From assembly GCA_002709405.1 (NCBI GenBank), contig PAQV01000091.1, positions 1-33,002 on the forward strand: a stretch of DNA of 33,002 nucleotides. The letters run 5' to 3'. The DNA is from Paracoccaceae bacterium (GTDB taxonomy: Bacteria; Pseudomonadota; Alphaproteobacteria; Rhodobacterales; Rhodobacteraceae). Position 1 is the first letter of the stretch. Every line of letters starts with the position of its first letter. Shown here piece after piece: positions 23,270 to 32,702 of the stretch. The notes under the pieces are model-generated. The model saw nothing but the letters and a program-made list of their open reading frames with translations. It did no database searches and was not told the DNA's origin. The position numbers and the translations under genes are program-made.

Positions 23270-25300
23270 ATGGCCACCGACCTGACCCATCTTCCCGCCG
23301 TCCATACCGACGTGCACCCCTTCTTCGGCAAGCTGACCTGGCAATCGATCCCGATCCAGGAACCCGTGATCCTTGTCACCTTCATCGGTGTGGCGATCAT
23401 CGGCGCTGCCGTTCTTTACCTTCTCACCAAGTACAAGTGGTGGGGCTACCTGTGGTCCGAGTGGTTTACCTCGATCGACCACAAGAAAATCGGCATCATG
23501 TACATGGTGCTGGGCTTCATCATGTTCGTCCGGGGCTTTGCCGACGCGCTGCTGATGCGCTCGCAACAGGTGCTGGCCTCGATGGGCTTCGAAGGCTACC
23601 TGGTGCCGCACCATTACGACCAGATCTTCACCGCCCATGGCGTGATCATGATCTTCTTCGCAGCCATGCCCTTCGTCACCGGGTTCATGAACTACGTCAT
23701 GCCCCTGCAGATCGGCGCGCGCGACGTGGCCTTCCCGTTCCTCAACAACCTCAGCTTCTGGCTGACGGTGTCGGGCGCGGTGCTGATCATGATGTCGCTC
23801 TTCATCGGTGAGTTCTCGACCAATGGCTGGCTGGCCTATCCACCGCTGTCGGGGCTGGAATATTCGCCCTCGGTCGGCATGGATTATTACCTGTGGGCCC
23901 TGAACATCGCCGGGATCGGCACGACCCTGTCGGGCATCAACCTGGTGGTCACCATCGTCAAGATGCGCTGCCCGGGCATGACCTACATGCGCATGCCGAT
24001 CTTCACCTGGACGACGCTGTGCACCAACATCCTGATCGTGGCCTCGTTCCCGGTGCTGGCCGCCACGCTCGCCCTGATCACCGCCGACCGCTACATCGGC
24101 ACCCAGTTCTTCAACGCGGAACTGGGCGGCAACCCGATGATGTACGTCAACCTCATCTGGATCTGGGGCCACCCCGAGGTCTACATTCTGATCCTGCCGA
24201 TCTTCGGCATCTTCTCCGAGGTGGTCTCGACCTACTCGGGCAAGCGGCTGTTCGGCTATACCTCGATGGTCTACGCGACCTGCGTGATCATGGTGCTGTC
24301 CTACCTGGTCTGGCTGCACCACTTCTTCACCATGGGGGCAGGGGCCAGCGTGAACTCGTTCTTCGGGATCACCACGATGATCATCTCGATCCCGACCGGG
24401 GCCAAGCTGTTTAACTGGCTGTTCACCATGTACAAGGGCCGCATCCGGTTTGAACTGCCGATGATGTGGACCATCGCCTTCATGCTCACCTTCACCATCG
24501 GAGGCATGACCGGCGTGCTGCTGGCCGTTCCCCCGGCCGATTACGTGCTGCACAACTCATTGTTCCTGATCGCCCATTTCCACAACGTGATCATCGGCGG
24601 CGTGGTCTTCGGGGTCTTCGCGGGCGTCACCCACTGGTTCCCCAAGGCCTTCGGGTTCAAGCTGGATCCCTACTGGGGCAAGCTCAGCTTCTGGGGCTGG
24701 ATCATCGGCTTTTACCTGGCCTTCATGCCCCTGTACCTGCTGGGCCTGATGGGCGTGACCCGCCGGCTCAGCCAGTTCGAGGACACGATCTACGCGGGAT
24801 ACTTCATCACCGCGGCCATCGGAGCCCTGTTCATCGCGGGCGGCATCGCGGCCTTCTTCATCCAGCTCTACGTGTCGATCCGCGACCGCGACACTGACCG
24901 CCTGCGCGACGTGACGGGCGATCCCTGGGACGGGCGGACGCTGGAATGGTCGACCTCGTCGCCCCCGGCCTATTACAACTTTGCCTTCACCCCCCGCGTG
25001 CATGGCATCGACACCTATGCCGACATGAAGCGCCACGGCTACCAGCGGCCCACCGACGGGTTCGCGCCGATCCACATGCCGAAATACACGGCCTCGGGCG
25101 TGGTGATCGCCGGCCTGCTGACGGTCATGGGTTTCGGGCTGATCTGGCACATCTGGTGGATGGCCTCGGGCGGCTTTGCCGCGGCGATCCTCTGGGCCAT
25201 CGGCCACACCTTCAACTACAACCGCGACTACTACGTCCCGGCCGACGAGGTCCGCGCGACGGAACTGGCCCGCGGCCCGCGCATGGAGCCCGCAGAATGA
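23270..25300 (+). CDS. cyoB: Cytochrome bo3 ubiquinol oxidase subunit I
   Basis: This is the catalytic subunit that reduces O2 to water and pumps protons. The 676-residue protein is close to the E. coli CyoB length. Quinol-site residues are present: Arg88 and Asp92 ([15 protein letters not shown]), His115 and Gln118 (PHHYDQIF). Low-spin heme ligand His123 follows (TAHGV). The binuclear-centre set is complete: WGHPEVYIL (CuB His, cross-linked Tyr and D-channel Glu), LHHFFTMG (two CuB His), and IAHFHNV (heme ligands). [11 protein letters not shown] gives the D-channel Asp and TGAKLFNW the K-channel Lys. Together these argue for a fully functional quinol oxidase. It starts 3 bases after cyoA and overlaps cyoC by four bases. 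Confidence 0.97.
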   Translation: MATDLTHLPAVHTDVHPFFGKLTWQSIPIQEPVILVTFIGVAIIGAAVLYLLTKYKWWGYLWSEWFTSIDHKKIGIMYMVLGFIMFVRGFADALLMRSQQVLASMGFEGYLVPHHYDQIFTAHGVIMIFFAAMPFVTGFMNYVMPLQIGARDVAFPFLNNLSFWLTVSGAVLIMMSLFIGEFSTNGWLAYPPLSGLEYSPSVGMDYYLWALNIAGIGTTLSGINLVVTIVKMRCPGMTYMRMPIFTWTTLCTNILIVASFPVLAATLALITADRYIGTQFFNAELGGNPMMYVNLIWIWGHPEVYILILPIFGIFSEVVSTYSGKRLFGYTSMVYATCVIMVLSYLVWLHHFFTMGAGASVNSFFGITTMIISIPTGAKLFNWLFTMYKGRIRFELPMMWTIAFMLTFTIGGMTGVLLAVPPADYVLHNSLFLIAHFHNVIIGGVVFGVFAGVTHWFPKAFGFKLDPYWGKLSFWGWIIGFYLAFMPLYLLGLMGVTRRLSQFEDTIYAGYFITAAIGALFIAGGIAAFFIQLYVSIRDRDTDRLRDVTGDPWDGRTLEWSTSSPPAYYNFAFTPRVHGIDTYADMKRHGYQRPTDGFAPIHMPKYTASGVVIAGLLTVMGFGLIWHIWWMASGGFAAAILWAIGHTFNYNRDYYVPADEVRATELARGPRMEPAE

Positions 25301-25938
25301 GCACCGCTACGCCCACCGCATCGGACATGCCCGAGTATCACGTCATCGAAACGCCGCACCACGACGGCGCGGACCACCACCACGAAACCGGCACCATGCT
25401 GGGCTTCTGGATCTACCTGATGAGCGACTGCCTGATCTTCGGGGTCCTGTTCGCCGTCTATGCCGTGGTCGGCCAGAACTATGCGGCCGGCCCGTCGCCC
25501 GCCGACCTGTTCGAGCTCGACATGATCCTGGTGTCGACCTTCATGCTGCTGTTCTCGTCGATCACCTACGGCTTTGCCGTGATCAACATGCAGCAGCGCA
25601 AGACGGCGATGTTCGTCCTGTGGATGCTGGTGACCCTGGGCTTCGGCCTGGGCTTCCTGGGCCTCGAGGTCAAGGAATTCACCCACCTGTGGCACCTTGG
25701 CGCGACCCCCTCGGCCAGCGCCTTTCTGTCGGCCTTCTTCACCCTGGTCGGCACCCACGGGCTGCACGTGACCTTCGGGGCGATCTGGCTGGTCGTCCTG
25801 CTGATCCAGGTCGGCCTGCACGGGCTGACCCCCGAAAACCAGCGCCGGGTGATGTGCCTCAGCCTGTTCTGGCACTTCCTCGACCTGATCTGGATCGGCG
25901 TCTTTTCCTTCGTCTACCTGACCGGAGTGCTGCTATGA
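25297..25938 (+). CDS. cyoC: Cytochrome bo3 ubiquinol oxidase subunit III
   Basis: A 213-residue integral membrane subunit of the COX3 family with five predicted helices, which stabilises the oxidase core. The His-rich N-terminal tail (residues 15-32) precedes [20 protein letters not shown], the usual CyoC first helix. [18 protein letters not shown] and [19 protein letters not shown] near the end are typical. The start is the ATG in the ATGA overlap with cyoB, and the stop overlaps cyoD in the same way, implying translational coupling and fixed subunit ratios. Confidence 0.96.
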   Translation: MSTATPTASDMPEYHVIETPHHDGADHHHETGTMLGFWIYLMSDCLIFGVLFAVYAVVGQNYAAGPSPADLFELDMILVSTFMLLFSSITYGFAVINMQQRKTAMFVLWMLVTLGFGLGFLGLEVKEFTHLWHLGATPSASAFLSAFFTLVGTHGLHVTFGAIWLVVLLIQVGLHGLTPENQRRVMCLSLFWHFLDLIWIGVFSFVYLTGVLL

Positions 25939-26309
25939 GCTCGTCCGCACACGACACCCACGGGTCCTTCGATGCCCGGGGCGCCTATATCAACTACCTG
26001 GTCGGCTTTGCCCTGTCGGTCTTCCTGACCCTGGTGCCCTTCGGCCTGGTCATGAGCGGGATCGAGATCGGCCTGGGCTGGGCCCTGGCGGTGATCTTCC
26101 TGTTCGGCGCGGCGCAGATCATCGTGCACGTGCACTACTTCCTGCACGTGACCGGCAAGGCCGAAAGCGGCTGGCAGGCGATGTCGCTGATCTTCACGGC
26201 GATCCTGCTGGTCATCGTTCTGTCGGGCTCGATCTGGGTGATGTTCCACCTGGAGCAGAACATGATGCCCGCCCATGAACAGATCGAACGGGTGCGCAAC
26301 CTGCCATGA
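25935..26309 (+). CDS. cyoD: Cytochrome bo3 ubiquinol oxidase subunit IV
   Basis: A 124-residue subunit with three membrane helices (about 21-42, 47-70, 82-105), a little longer than E. coli CyoD. YINYLVGFALSVFLTLVPFGLV and AQIIVHVHYFLHVTG are typical of the family, and the last helix reads IFTAILLVIVLSGSIWVMFH. It assists assembly of the CuB site in the oxidase. Four-base ATGA overlaps join it to cyoC before it and to the SURF1 gene after it. Confidence 0.95.
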   Translation: MSSSAHDTHGSFDARGAYINYLVGFALSVFLTLVPFGLVMSGIEIGLGWALAVIFLFGAAQIIVHVHYFLHVTGKAESGWQAMSLIFTAILLVIVLSGSIWVMFHLEQNMMPAHEQIERVRNLP

Positions 26310-27025
26310 GCGAAACCGCCGGCACGCGCCGGCCGCTTTGGATGGATCTGACGATCCTGGGCGTGGCGGGGGTGGTCTTTGTCACCCTCGTCGCGCTCGG
26401 CACCTGGCAGGTCCGGCGACTGCACTGGAAACAGGACCTGATCGCCGCCGTCGATGCCCGGGCGTTTGCGCCCGCGGTCGCCGCGCCGGCCGGGCCGGTC
26501 ACGGCCAACGATGACGCCTACCTGCGGGTCTTTGCCCAGGGCCGCTTCCGCCACGACGCCAGCCACCTGGTCAAGGCCGTGACCGAACTCGGCCCGGGCT
26601 ATTGGCTGATGACCCCGCTGGACACCGACGGCCCGACGATCTGGATCAACCGTGGCTTCGTGCCCACAGGCCAGCCCGCCAGCGCGCGGACCACGCCCGA
26701 CATGCCCGTCCGGGTCGAGGGCCTTTTGCGGATCACCGAACCCGACGGCACCCTGCTGGAAAGCAACGACCCGCTGGCAGACCGCTGGGTGTCCCGCGAC
26801 GTGGCGGCGCTGTCCGCCGTTGCCGCCATCGACAACGCCGCACCCTATTTCATCGACGCCGATCACATGGGCGCACCCGCCGACTGGCCGCGCGGCGGGA
26901 TGACCATCATCCATTTCCGCAACGCGCATCTGTCCTACGCCCTGACCTGGTACGCCATGGCCCTGCTGTTTCTCGGAGCGATGGTCTACGTCATCCGCGA
27001 CCGCCTGCGCGACCGGGCGCGCTAG
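26306..27025 (+). CDS. SURF1-family oxidase assembly protein
   Basis: SURF1 proteins help insert heme into subunit I of heme-copper oxidases. The 239-residue protein has the expected hairpin topology: an N-terminal membrane helix followed by LGTWQVRRLHWKQDLI (about 30-46), a periplasmic domain containing ELGPGYWLMTPL and WINRGFVP, and a C-terminal helix beginning HLSYALTWYAMALLFLG. The four-base overlap with cyoD shows that it belongs to the oxidase operon. In enterobacterial cyo operons the fifth gene is cyoE (heme o synthase). Here SURF1 takes that place and no cyoE follows. Confidence 0.94.
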   Translation: MSETAGTRRPLWMDLTILGVAGVVFVTLVALGTWQVRRLHWKQDLIAAVDARAFAPAVAAPAGPVTANDDAYLRVFAQGRFRHDASHLVKAVTELGPGYWLMTPLDTDGPTIWINRGFVPTGQPASARTTPDMPVRVEGLLRITEPDGTLLESNDPLADRWVSRDVAALSAVAAIDNAAPYFIDADHMGAPADWPRGGMTIIHFRNAHLSYALTWYAMALLFLGAMVYVIRDRLRDRAR

Positions 27026-27179
27026 GACGCCGGACCACTCCATATTCAACATAAGTCAGATTACCAGATTGCCTGACACCATCGCCACCCCGCGCGGGAT
27101 CATGCCACCCCCCGCGCACACCTGCGACATCCGCGCATTCTTCAAATGCGCCCGCCTGACCATATGATATTCCCTGCCC

Positions 27180-29675
27180 ATGGATATCGTACTGGTCACC
27201 AGCCTCGTCGCTTCACTGTTCTTCGTCATCGGCATCGCGGAACCGCTGGCCGGCCGTCTGCGGCTGCCCTACAGCGTCATTCTTGCCGCCCTGGGCATCC
27301 TGATCGGGGCCGGCGCCAGCTTCTTTCTGCACACTGAACTGACGGATGCCCTGAACCCGGTGGCCGAGGCGATCCTCGGCCTGCCCATCCGGTCCAACGT
27401 CTTCCTGTATGTCTTCCTGCCGACCCTGCTGTTCCAGGCCACGCTGGGCATGAACCTGCGCCGGATGATCGACGATACCGTGCCGATCCTGGTGCTGGCC
27501 GTCGTCGCCGTGGTGGTCGCCACGCTCAGCGTCGGCTATGCCCTGTCGCTGGCCAGTTCGCTGCCCCTGGCCGCCTGTTTCCTGATCGGGGCGATCGTGT
27601 CGACCACCGACCCTTCAGCCGTGGTTTCGATCTTCCGCTCGGTCTCGGCCCCGCGCCGCCTGGCCCGCATTATCGAAGGCGAAAGCCTGCTGAACGACGC
27701 CGCCGCCATTGCCCTTTTCGGCCTGTTCATGGGCTTCGTCATGCTGGGCGTGCCCGACCCGAAACTGTCCGATGCCCTGGCCCAGTTCCCCGTCCTCATC
27801 GCCGGAGGTGCCCTGACCGGCTGGGTCGCCGCCCGGCTGGGCGTCTGGATCATGGGCCTCGTGTCGCGGCACGAGCTGGCCCAGTTGTCGATCTCGGTGG
27901 CCCTGCCCTACCTGGCCTATATCGGCGCCGAACAGATGGTCGGGGCCTCGGGCGTGATCGCCGTTGTCGCCGCCGGGCTGACCATGAACCTAACCGCCCC
28001 GGGACGCCTGCCGCCCCAGGCCTGGACCAACATGCGCGAGCTTTGGGACATCCTCGCCCATTGGTCCGGCGCGCTGATCTTCATCCTGGCCGCCCTGCTG
28101 ATCCCGCGCCTGCTGCAAGAGGTCCGGGCCGAGGACTTTATCCTGATCGGTGTCGTCACCCTGGCCGCCATCGCCGCCCGCGCCCTGATCCTGTTCGGCC
28201 TGATGCCGCTGATGACCGCCGCCCGGCTGTCTCCGCCGGTCGAACGGCCCTACCGCGCGGCCATGCTCTGGGGCGGGCTGCGCGGAGCCGTCACCCTGGC
28301 CCTGGCGCTGGCCGTCACCGAAAGCATCCGGGTGCCGGACGGGATCCAGCGGCTGGTGGGCATCCTGGCCACCGGCTTTACGCTGTTTACCCTGATCGTG
28401 CAGGGGACCACCCTGCGCTGGGTCATCGGCCGGCTTGGGCTGGACCAGCTCTCGCCCATCGACCAGGCCCTGTCCCGCCAGGTGGTGGCCGTGTCGCTGC
28501 AGACCGTGCGCGAAGATGTCTCGACCATCGCCGGGACCTATGACCTGGCCCCCGACATCGTCCGGTCCGAGGCAAAGCGCTTCGGCGACCGCCTGGACGA
28601 CGCCGTGCGCGCGGCCGAGGACAATGCAGAGATCCTCGACAAGGACCGCATCATCCTGGGCCTGATCGCCCTGGCCGGGCACGAACGGGACACCATCGTC
28701 GCCCGTGTGCGCGAACGCACGATCTCGGCCCGGATGGCCGAACAATTGCTGACCGATGCGGACCGGCTGATCGAAAGCGCCCGGGTCAAGGGCCGCAACG
28801 GCTACCAGACCGCCGCCCGCCGCAGCATCGCCTACGGACAGGCGTTCCAGATCGCGGTCATTCTGCGCAACCGGCTTCACCTGTCGCGCCCGCTGGCCCG
28901 GCTGACCGCCGACCGGTTCGAATTGTTGCTGTCCAAGCGCATGGTCCTGCACGACATGGACGCCTTTATTGGCGGGCGGATCCGCCGGATCCACGGCCGC
29001 CGCGTGGCCGACCTGCTGAAAGAAATGCTGTCCCGCCGCATCGAGGCCCTGGACACCGCCTTCGAAGGCCTGCGCTTGCAATACCCGGGCTATGCCGAGG
29101 AACTGGAACGCCGCTTCATCCGCCGCACCTCGCTGCGGCTGGAAGAACGCGAATACGTGGCCATGCGCGAAGACGGGCTGATCGGGGCCGAGGTCTTTAC
29201 CAAGCTGATGGAAGACGTCACCGATCGCCGCAACGCCGCCGAGGAACGCCCGCCCCTTGACCTGGCCCTGGAACGCATTTCCCTGGTGCGGCAATTCCCG
29301 CTGTCGGCGGGTCTCGATGACCGCGAAATCCGCAAGCTCGCCCGCACCTTCCGCACCCGGCATGCCTCTGCCGGAGAGGTCATCCTGCGTCGCAACAGCA
29401 CTGGCCGCAGCGTCTATTTCATCGCTTCCGGCGCGGTCGAGCTTGAAACCGCGGGCCAGACCTGGCGGCTGGGCCGGGGCGAGATGTTCGGGCAGATGGC
29501 CATTCTCAGCACCCGGGCCAGGCGGGCCGAGGTCCGCACGATCACGCCCACGACGATGCTGATCCTCGACGAAGTCCGGTTCCGCCGCCTGCTGGAACGC
29601 AACACCGCCCTGCAGGAATCGGTTCTGGCCAGTGCCGAGAAACGCGGGCTGGATACGCGGGACCTGCTGCCCTGA
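27180..29675 (+). CDS. CPA1 Na+/H+ antiporter with C-terminal cNMP-binding-like domain
   Basis: A monovalent cation/proton antiporter in the inner membrane, 831 residues. The transport part (about 1-410) has some 12 helices with family motifs FLPTLLFQATLGMN (79-92), TTDPSAVVSIFRS (142-154) and the ion-binding Asn172-Asp173 in GESLLNDAAAIALFG. A charged helical cytoplasmic region of nearly 300 residues follows. A cyclic-nucleotide-binding fold is at about 700-820, with GEVILRRNSTGRSVYFIASGAVEL and the phosphate-binding cassette GEMFGQMAILSTRARRAEVR. The cassette has Gln772 where Glu normally contacts the ribose, while the Arg is kept, so ligand binding is uncertain. No clear ribosome binding site precedes the ATG, and it lies 154 bases after the SURF1 gene, so it is probably separately transcribed. 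Confidence 0.9.
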   Translation: MDIVLVTSLVASLFFVIGIAEPLAGRLRLPYSVILAALGILIGAGASFFLHTELTDALNPVAEAILGLPIRSNVFLYVFLPTLLFQATLGMNLRRMIDDTVPILVLAVVAVVVATLSVGYALSLASSLPLAACFLIGAIVSTTDPSAVVSIFRSVSAPRRLARIIEGESLLNDAAAIALFGLFMGFVMLGVPDPKLSDALAQFPVLIAGGALTGWVAARLGVWIMGLVSRHELAQLSISVALPYLAYIGAEQMVGASGVIAVVAAGLTMNLTAPGRLPPQAWTNMRELWDILAHWSGALIFILAALLIPRLLQEVRAEDFILIGVVTLAAIAARALILFGLMPLMTAARLSPPVERPYRAAMLWGGLRGAVTLALALAVTESIRVPDGIQRLVGILATGFTLFTLIVQGTTLRWVIGRLGLDQLSPIDQALSRQVVAVSLQTVREDVSTIAGTYDLAPDIVRSEAKRFGDRLDDAVRAAEDNAEILDKDRIILGLIALAGHERDTIVARVRERTISARMAEQLLTDADRLIESARVKGRNGYQTAARRSIAYGQAFQIAVILRNRLHLSRPLARLTADRFELLLSKRMVLHDMDAFIGGRIRRIHGRRVADLLKEMLSRRIEALDTAFEGLRLQYPGYAEELERRFIRRTSLRLEEREYVAMREDGLIGAEVFTKLMEDVTDRRNAAEERPPLDLALERISLVRQFPLSAGLDDREIRKLARTFRTRHASAGEVILRRNSTGRSVYFIASGAVELETAGQTWRLGRGEMFGQMAILSTRARRAEVRTITPTTMLILDEVRFRRLLERNTALQESVLASAEKRGLDTRDLLP

Positions 29676-29715
29676 GGCCAGCCCCTTGCCCGGCCCGCGC
29701 CAGATCAAGGACCGC

Positions 29716-31506
29716 TCAGATCCACAGGTGTCCGAAGATCACCGCCAGGCCCGCCGCCCCTCCGGCCGCCTTCAGCCCCCAGCGCTGCGTGCCGATCAGC
29801 GCATAGGACACCAGACCAAGCCCCAGGGCGATCCTCAGCCCGGCCAGCAGGGCCGCCCCGGGCCGCTCTCCCAACGCGATCAGGGCCGGGTTCGCCACCA
29901 TGCCCAGCGGAATGATGTACAGCCCCACCCCCAGGGCCATCGCCGTCAGCGCCACCTTCAGCCAGTTTTCCCCGATCATCCCCGCCGCGATGAAGACCGC
30001 CCCGCAGACCGGGGGCGTGATCGTCGACAGCAGCGCGAACCAGAAGACGAACAGATGCGCCTGCAACGGCTCCAGCCCCAGTTGCACCAGCGCCGGCCCG
30101 GCCACCGACACGCAGATCACGTAGGCCGCCGTCGTCGGCACCTCCATGCCCAGGATCAGGCAGGCCAGGGCCGTCAGAAGCAGCGACGGCCACAGCATCC
30201 CGCCCGAGCCCTCCAGGATCAACGAGGTGATCTTGACCCCCAGCCCGGTGATCGACAGCACCCCGATCACGATCGAGGCACACAGGATGATCGCCGCGAT
30301 CATCGACACCTGCGCCGCCGCGTTCAGCACGGCCGAGGCCAGCCGCTCGCGCACCTGCGCCGGCGTCCAGGTGAACTCGGAATTGGTGAACAACAGGGCC
30401 GTGCCCGCCAGGATCGCCAGCGCGGCGGAATATTCCGGCGTGAAGCCCACGGCGAACATCGACACCAGCAGCACCGCGAAGGGCACCAGGAAGAACAGCG
30501 AGGTCACCACCACGTCGCGCGCCCCGGGCCGGTCGGCCGCATCGACCGCCCGCAGCTCAAAGCGCGTCGCATAGGCGTTGATCCCGACCCAGACGGCCAG
30601 GAAATACAGCACCGCCGGCAGGATCGCCGCGGCAATGATCGAGGTATAGGGCACGCCCGTCAGCTCGACCATGACGAAGGCCCCCGCCCCCATCAGCGGC
30701 GGCATGATCTGCCCCCCGGACGAGGCCACCGCCTCGACCGCGGCGGCCAGGCGCTTGGGATAGCCCAGCCGGGTCATGGCCGGCAGGGTGATCGCCCCTG
30801 TGGATGCCACGTTGGCCGAGGCCGAGCCCGAGATCGAGCCGAACAGCGCCGAGGACAGGACCGACACCTTGGCCGCCCCGCCCTTCAGCCGGCCCGCCGC
30901 AGCCGCGGCCAGGTTCATGAACCCCTGCCCCGCCTCGCCCGCGTTCAGCACCGCGCCAAAGATCACGAAGATCGCCACCACGTTGACCGATACGCCTGTC
31001 AACGACCCCCAGATGCCGCCTTCGGCAATGGTCAGCGTGCCCAGGAAACTGGCCAGGGGCGTGCCGGAATGGCCGAATTCTCCGGGAATATGCTGGCCGT
31101 AGAGCCCGTACAGCAGGGCCAGGGCGGCCACCAGCGGCAAGGGCCAGCCAATCGTGCGCCGCGCGGTTTCCAGCACGACGGCCAGAAGGACGAAGGCCAC
31201 CACCACCTGGAACCGGCCCTCCAGGAACCCGTATTGGTCCCCCAGCCGCACGTTGTTCCAGGCCACCCAAAGTGCCGCCGCAACCCCCAATGCCGCGATC
31301 AAGATGCCCGTCAGCCGCCTTGCCTTCGTCTCGGCCCGCAGGATCAGGGCGAAGGGCAGGATGAAGGCCATATGCAGCGGCCGGCTGACCAGGTTCGGGA
31401 CAAGCCCCGAGAAGACAAGCTTCAGGTGAAACCCGACAAGGGCCAGCGCGAGGACGATCCACGCGCCCTCGATGGCGCGGCTGTTCGGGTTTGGCATCAT
31501 GTTCAT
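29716..31506 (-). CDS. TRAP transporter fused permease (4TM + 12TM)
   Basis: The membrane component of a TAXI-type TRAP transporter with small and large subunits fused in one 596-residue chain. The N-terminal quarter has about four to five hydrophobic segments. The large-subunit part carries TRAP motifs such as GAVLNAGEAGQGFMNLA, LFGSISGSASANVASTGAITLP, EAVASSGGQIMPPLMGAGAFVM and LGMEVPTTAAYVICV. It works with the binding protein encoded just upstream (69-base gap, same strand) to import an organic acid with a sodium or proton gradient. Several Met codons lie at the start (31506, 31500, 31497) and no strong ribosome binding site decides among them. It is convergent with the antiporter gene. 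Confidence 0.94.
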   Translation of the reverse strand: MNMMPNPNSRAIEGAWIVLALALVGFHLKLVFSGLVPNLVSRPLHMAFILPFALILRAETKARRLTGILIAALGVAAALWVAWNNVRLGDQYGFLEGRFQVVVAFVLLAVVLETARRTIGWPLPLVAALALLYGLYGQHIPGEFGHSGTPLASFLGTLTIAEGGIWGSLTGVSVNVVAIFVIFGAVLNAGEAGQGFMNLAAAAAGRLKGGAAKVSVLSSALFGSISGSASANVASTGAITLPAMTRLGYPKRLAAAVEAVASSGGQIMPPLMGAGAFVMVELTGVPYTSIIAAAILPAVLYFLAVWVGINAYATRFELRAVDAADRPGARDVVVTSLFFLVPFAVLLVSMFAVGFTPEYSAALAILAGTALLFTNSEFTWTPAQVRERLASAVLNAAAQVSMIAAIILCASIVIGVLSITGLGVKITSLILEGSGGMLWPSLLLTALACLILGMEVPTTAAYVICVSVAGPALVQLGLEPLQAHLFVFWFALLSTITPPVCGAVFIAAGMIGENWLKVALTAMALGVGLYIIPLGMVANPALIALGERPGAALLAGLRIALGLGLVSYALIGTQRWGLKAAGGAAGLAVIFGHLWI

Positions 31507-31575
31507 CGGTATTCGGCGCGAGACCCCCGGCCCCGCGCCCAGTCATCTATATATTATCGTCGTTTATGCAGTCGC

Positions 31576-32520
31576 TCAGTTGGTCGGCACCGCGATGCCG
31601 GCCTCCTCGTAATAGCGCATCGCACCGGGGTGGAAGGCCACGGTGACGTTCTGCATCAGCTCGGGCGTCACACCGTTCCACCAGGGCGCGACCCCGGCCA
31701 TCTTGGCCTTTTGCTCCCAGAAGGTGCGGGTCAGTTCATAGGCCGTGTCGTCATCCATCTTGGTCGTGGTGAAGGCCGCCACCGGCAACGAGGTCGTGAC
31801 GATGTCGCTGTCCTGCCCGGCATAGGTGCCGGCCGGGATCACCAGCCGGGTGCGCTTGGTCGCGGCCACTTCGTCGTCGCTCAGCGACAGGATGGTGACG
31901 GGCATGGACGCCGCCGCCTCGACCACGTTGGGCGCCGGGAAGGACCCGGCCGTGACGAAACCGTCGATCTTGCCGTTCTTCAGGGCGGCCACCGCGTTCG
32001 ACAGCTCGGCATCGGCGATGGACACGCTGTCGGCCAGGCCGAACAAGCCGATGTATTTCTCGCCCTCGCGCGCCCCGAAAGAGCCCTTGCCCAAAAGGAT
32101 GGTCTTGTCCGCAAGATCGGACATCGATGTGGCGCCGCTGTCTTCGGACATCACGAAATGCATGGTCAGCGACGGGATCGGGAACAGGGCCCGGATCTCG
32201 TCGAAGGCCGGGTTGCCCTTGCCTTCGAACATCGCCTTGCCGCCCTGGGCCAGGCCGACCAGCGCCGGGGGCGTCGTGAAGACGTAATCGGCCCCGCGGG
32301 CGCGAACCTCCATGACGTTCTGGACGGATCCCTGGCTTTCCTCGACCGTGACCGAAATCTCCCCGTCGGTGCCGGCCTTCATCGCCTCGGCCAGCTCGAC
32401 GCCCATCTGGTAATAGGACGACCCGGCCTTGGCCGACTTGTAGGTCACCCGCGTTTCCGCCGACGCCGCCGCCGCGGCCAGCATCAGCGCCCCGGTCACC
32501 AGGATCTTTTGAAAGGTCAT
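31576..32520 (-). CDS. TAXI-family TRAP solute-binding protein
   Basis: This is the periplasmic receptor of the TRAP transporter, 314 residues. The signal peptide MTFQKILVTGALMLAAAAAS is cleaved probably after ASA (residues 19-21). The mature protein has TAXI features: KAGSSYYQMGVELAEAM near 32-48 (the family start GxxxGxYYxxG region), VEESQGSVQNVMEVRARGADYVF, and GSFGAREGEKYIGLFGL. GGGGAGGA 6 bases before the ATG fixes the start. The permease gene follows. The ligand cannot be read. The neighbouring hydantoinase-like gene suggests a cyclic amide or amino-acid-like compound, which is only a guess. Confidence 0.93.
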   Translation of the reverse strand: MTFQKILVTGALMLAAAAASAETRVTYKSAKAGSSYYQMGVELAEAMKAGTDGEISVTVEESQGSVQNVMEVRARGADYVFTTPPALVGLAQGGKAMFEGKGNPAFDEIRALFPIPSLTMHFVMSEDSGATSMSDLADKTILLGKGSFGAREGEKYIGLFGLADSVSIADAELSNAVAALKNGKIDGFVTAGSFPAPNVVEAAASMPVTILSLSDDEVAATKRTRLVIPAGTYAGQDSDIVTTSLPVAAFTTTKMDDDTAYELTRTFWEQKAKMAGVAPWWNGVTPELMQNVTVAFHPGAMRYYEEAGIAVPTN

Positions 32521-32680
32521 GACATTCCTCCCCGTTGCCTTTCCCGGCGCACCGCCGGCATGTCGCGCAGACCTTGCAATCGCGCGGCCGGATTGTCCAG
32601 TTGGCGACGCTTGGCGGAACCAACTTCGCGCAAGGCCGGGCTGGCCCCCCTTTCTCGCGCGTCATTCGATTGAGGAGTAG

Positions 32681-32702
32681 GATGGGTGCTATAGCACCCA
32701 TC
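32681..32702. repeat. Perfect 22-bp palindrome after the hydantoinase-like gene
   Basis: GATGGGTGCTA is followed directly by its reverse complement TAGCACCCATC. Outer bases GTAG and TTAC extend the pairing to 30 bases with one G-U. It begins at the base after the TAA of the leftward hydantoinase B-like gene. There is no U-tract, so it is not a textbook terminator. It may end the transcript, protect it, or be a dispersed REP-like repeat unit. Confidence 0.7.

Noticed and set aside
27990-29708. A 572-codon open frame on the - strand
   Set aside because: It is antisense to the antiporter gene, and its low-complexity His/Gln/Gly composition marks it as a shadow.
29632-32673. A 1013-codon open frame on the + strand
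   Set aside because: It is antisense to the TRAP permease and TAXI genes, with repetitive His/Gln/Arg/Gly content and no motif; it is a compositional artefact.
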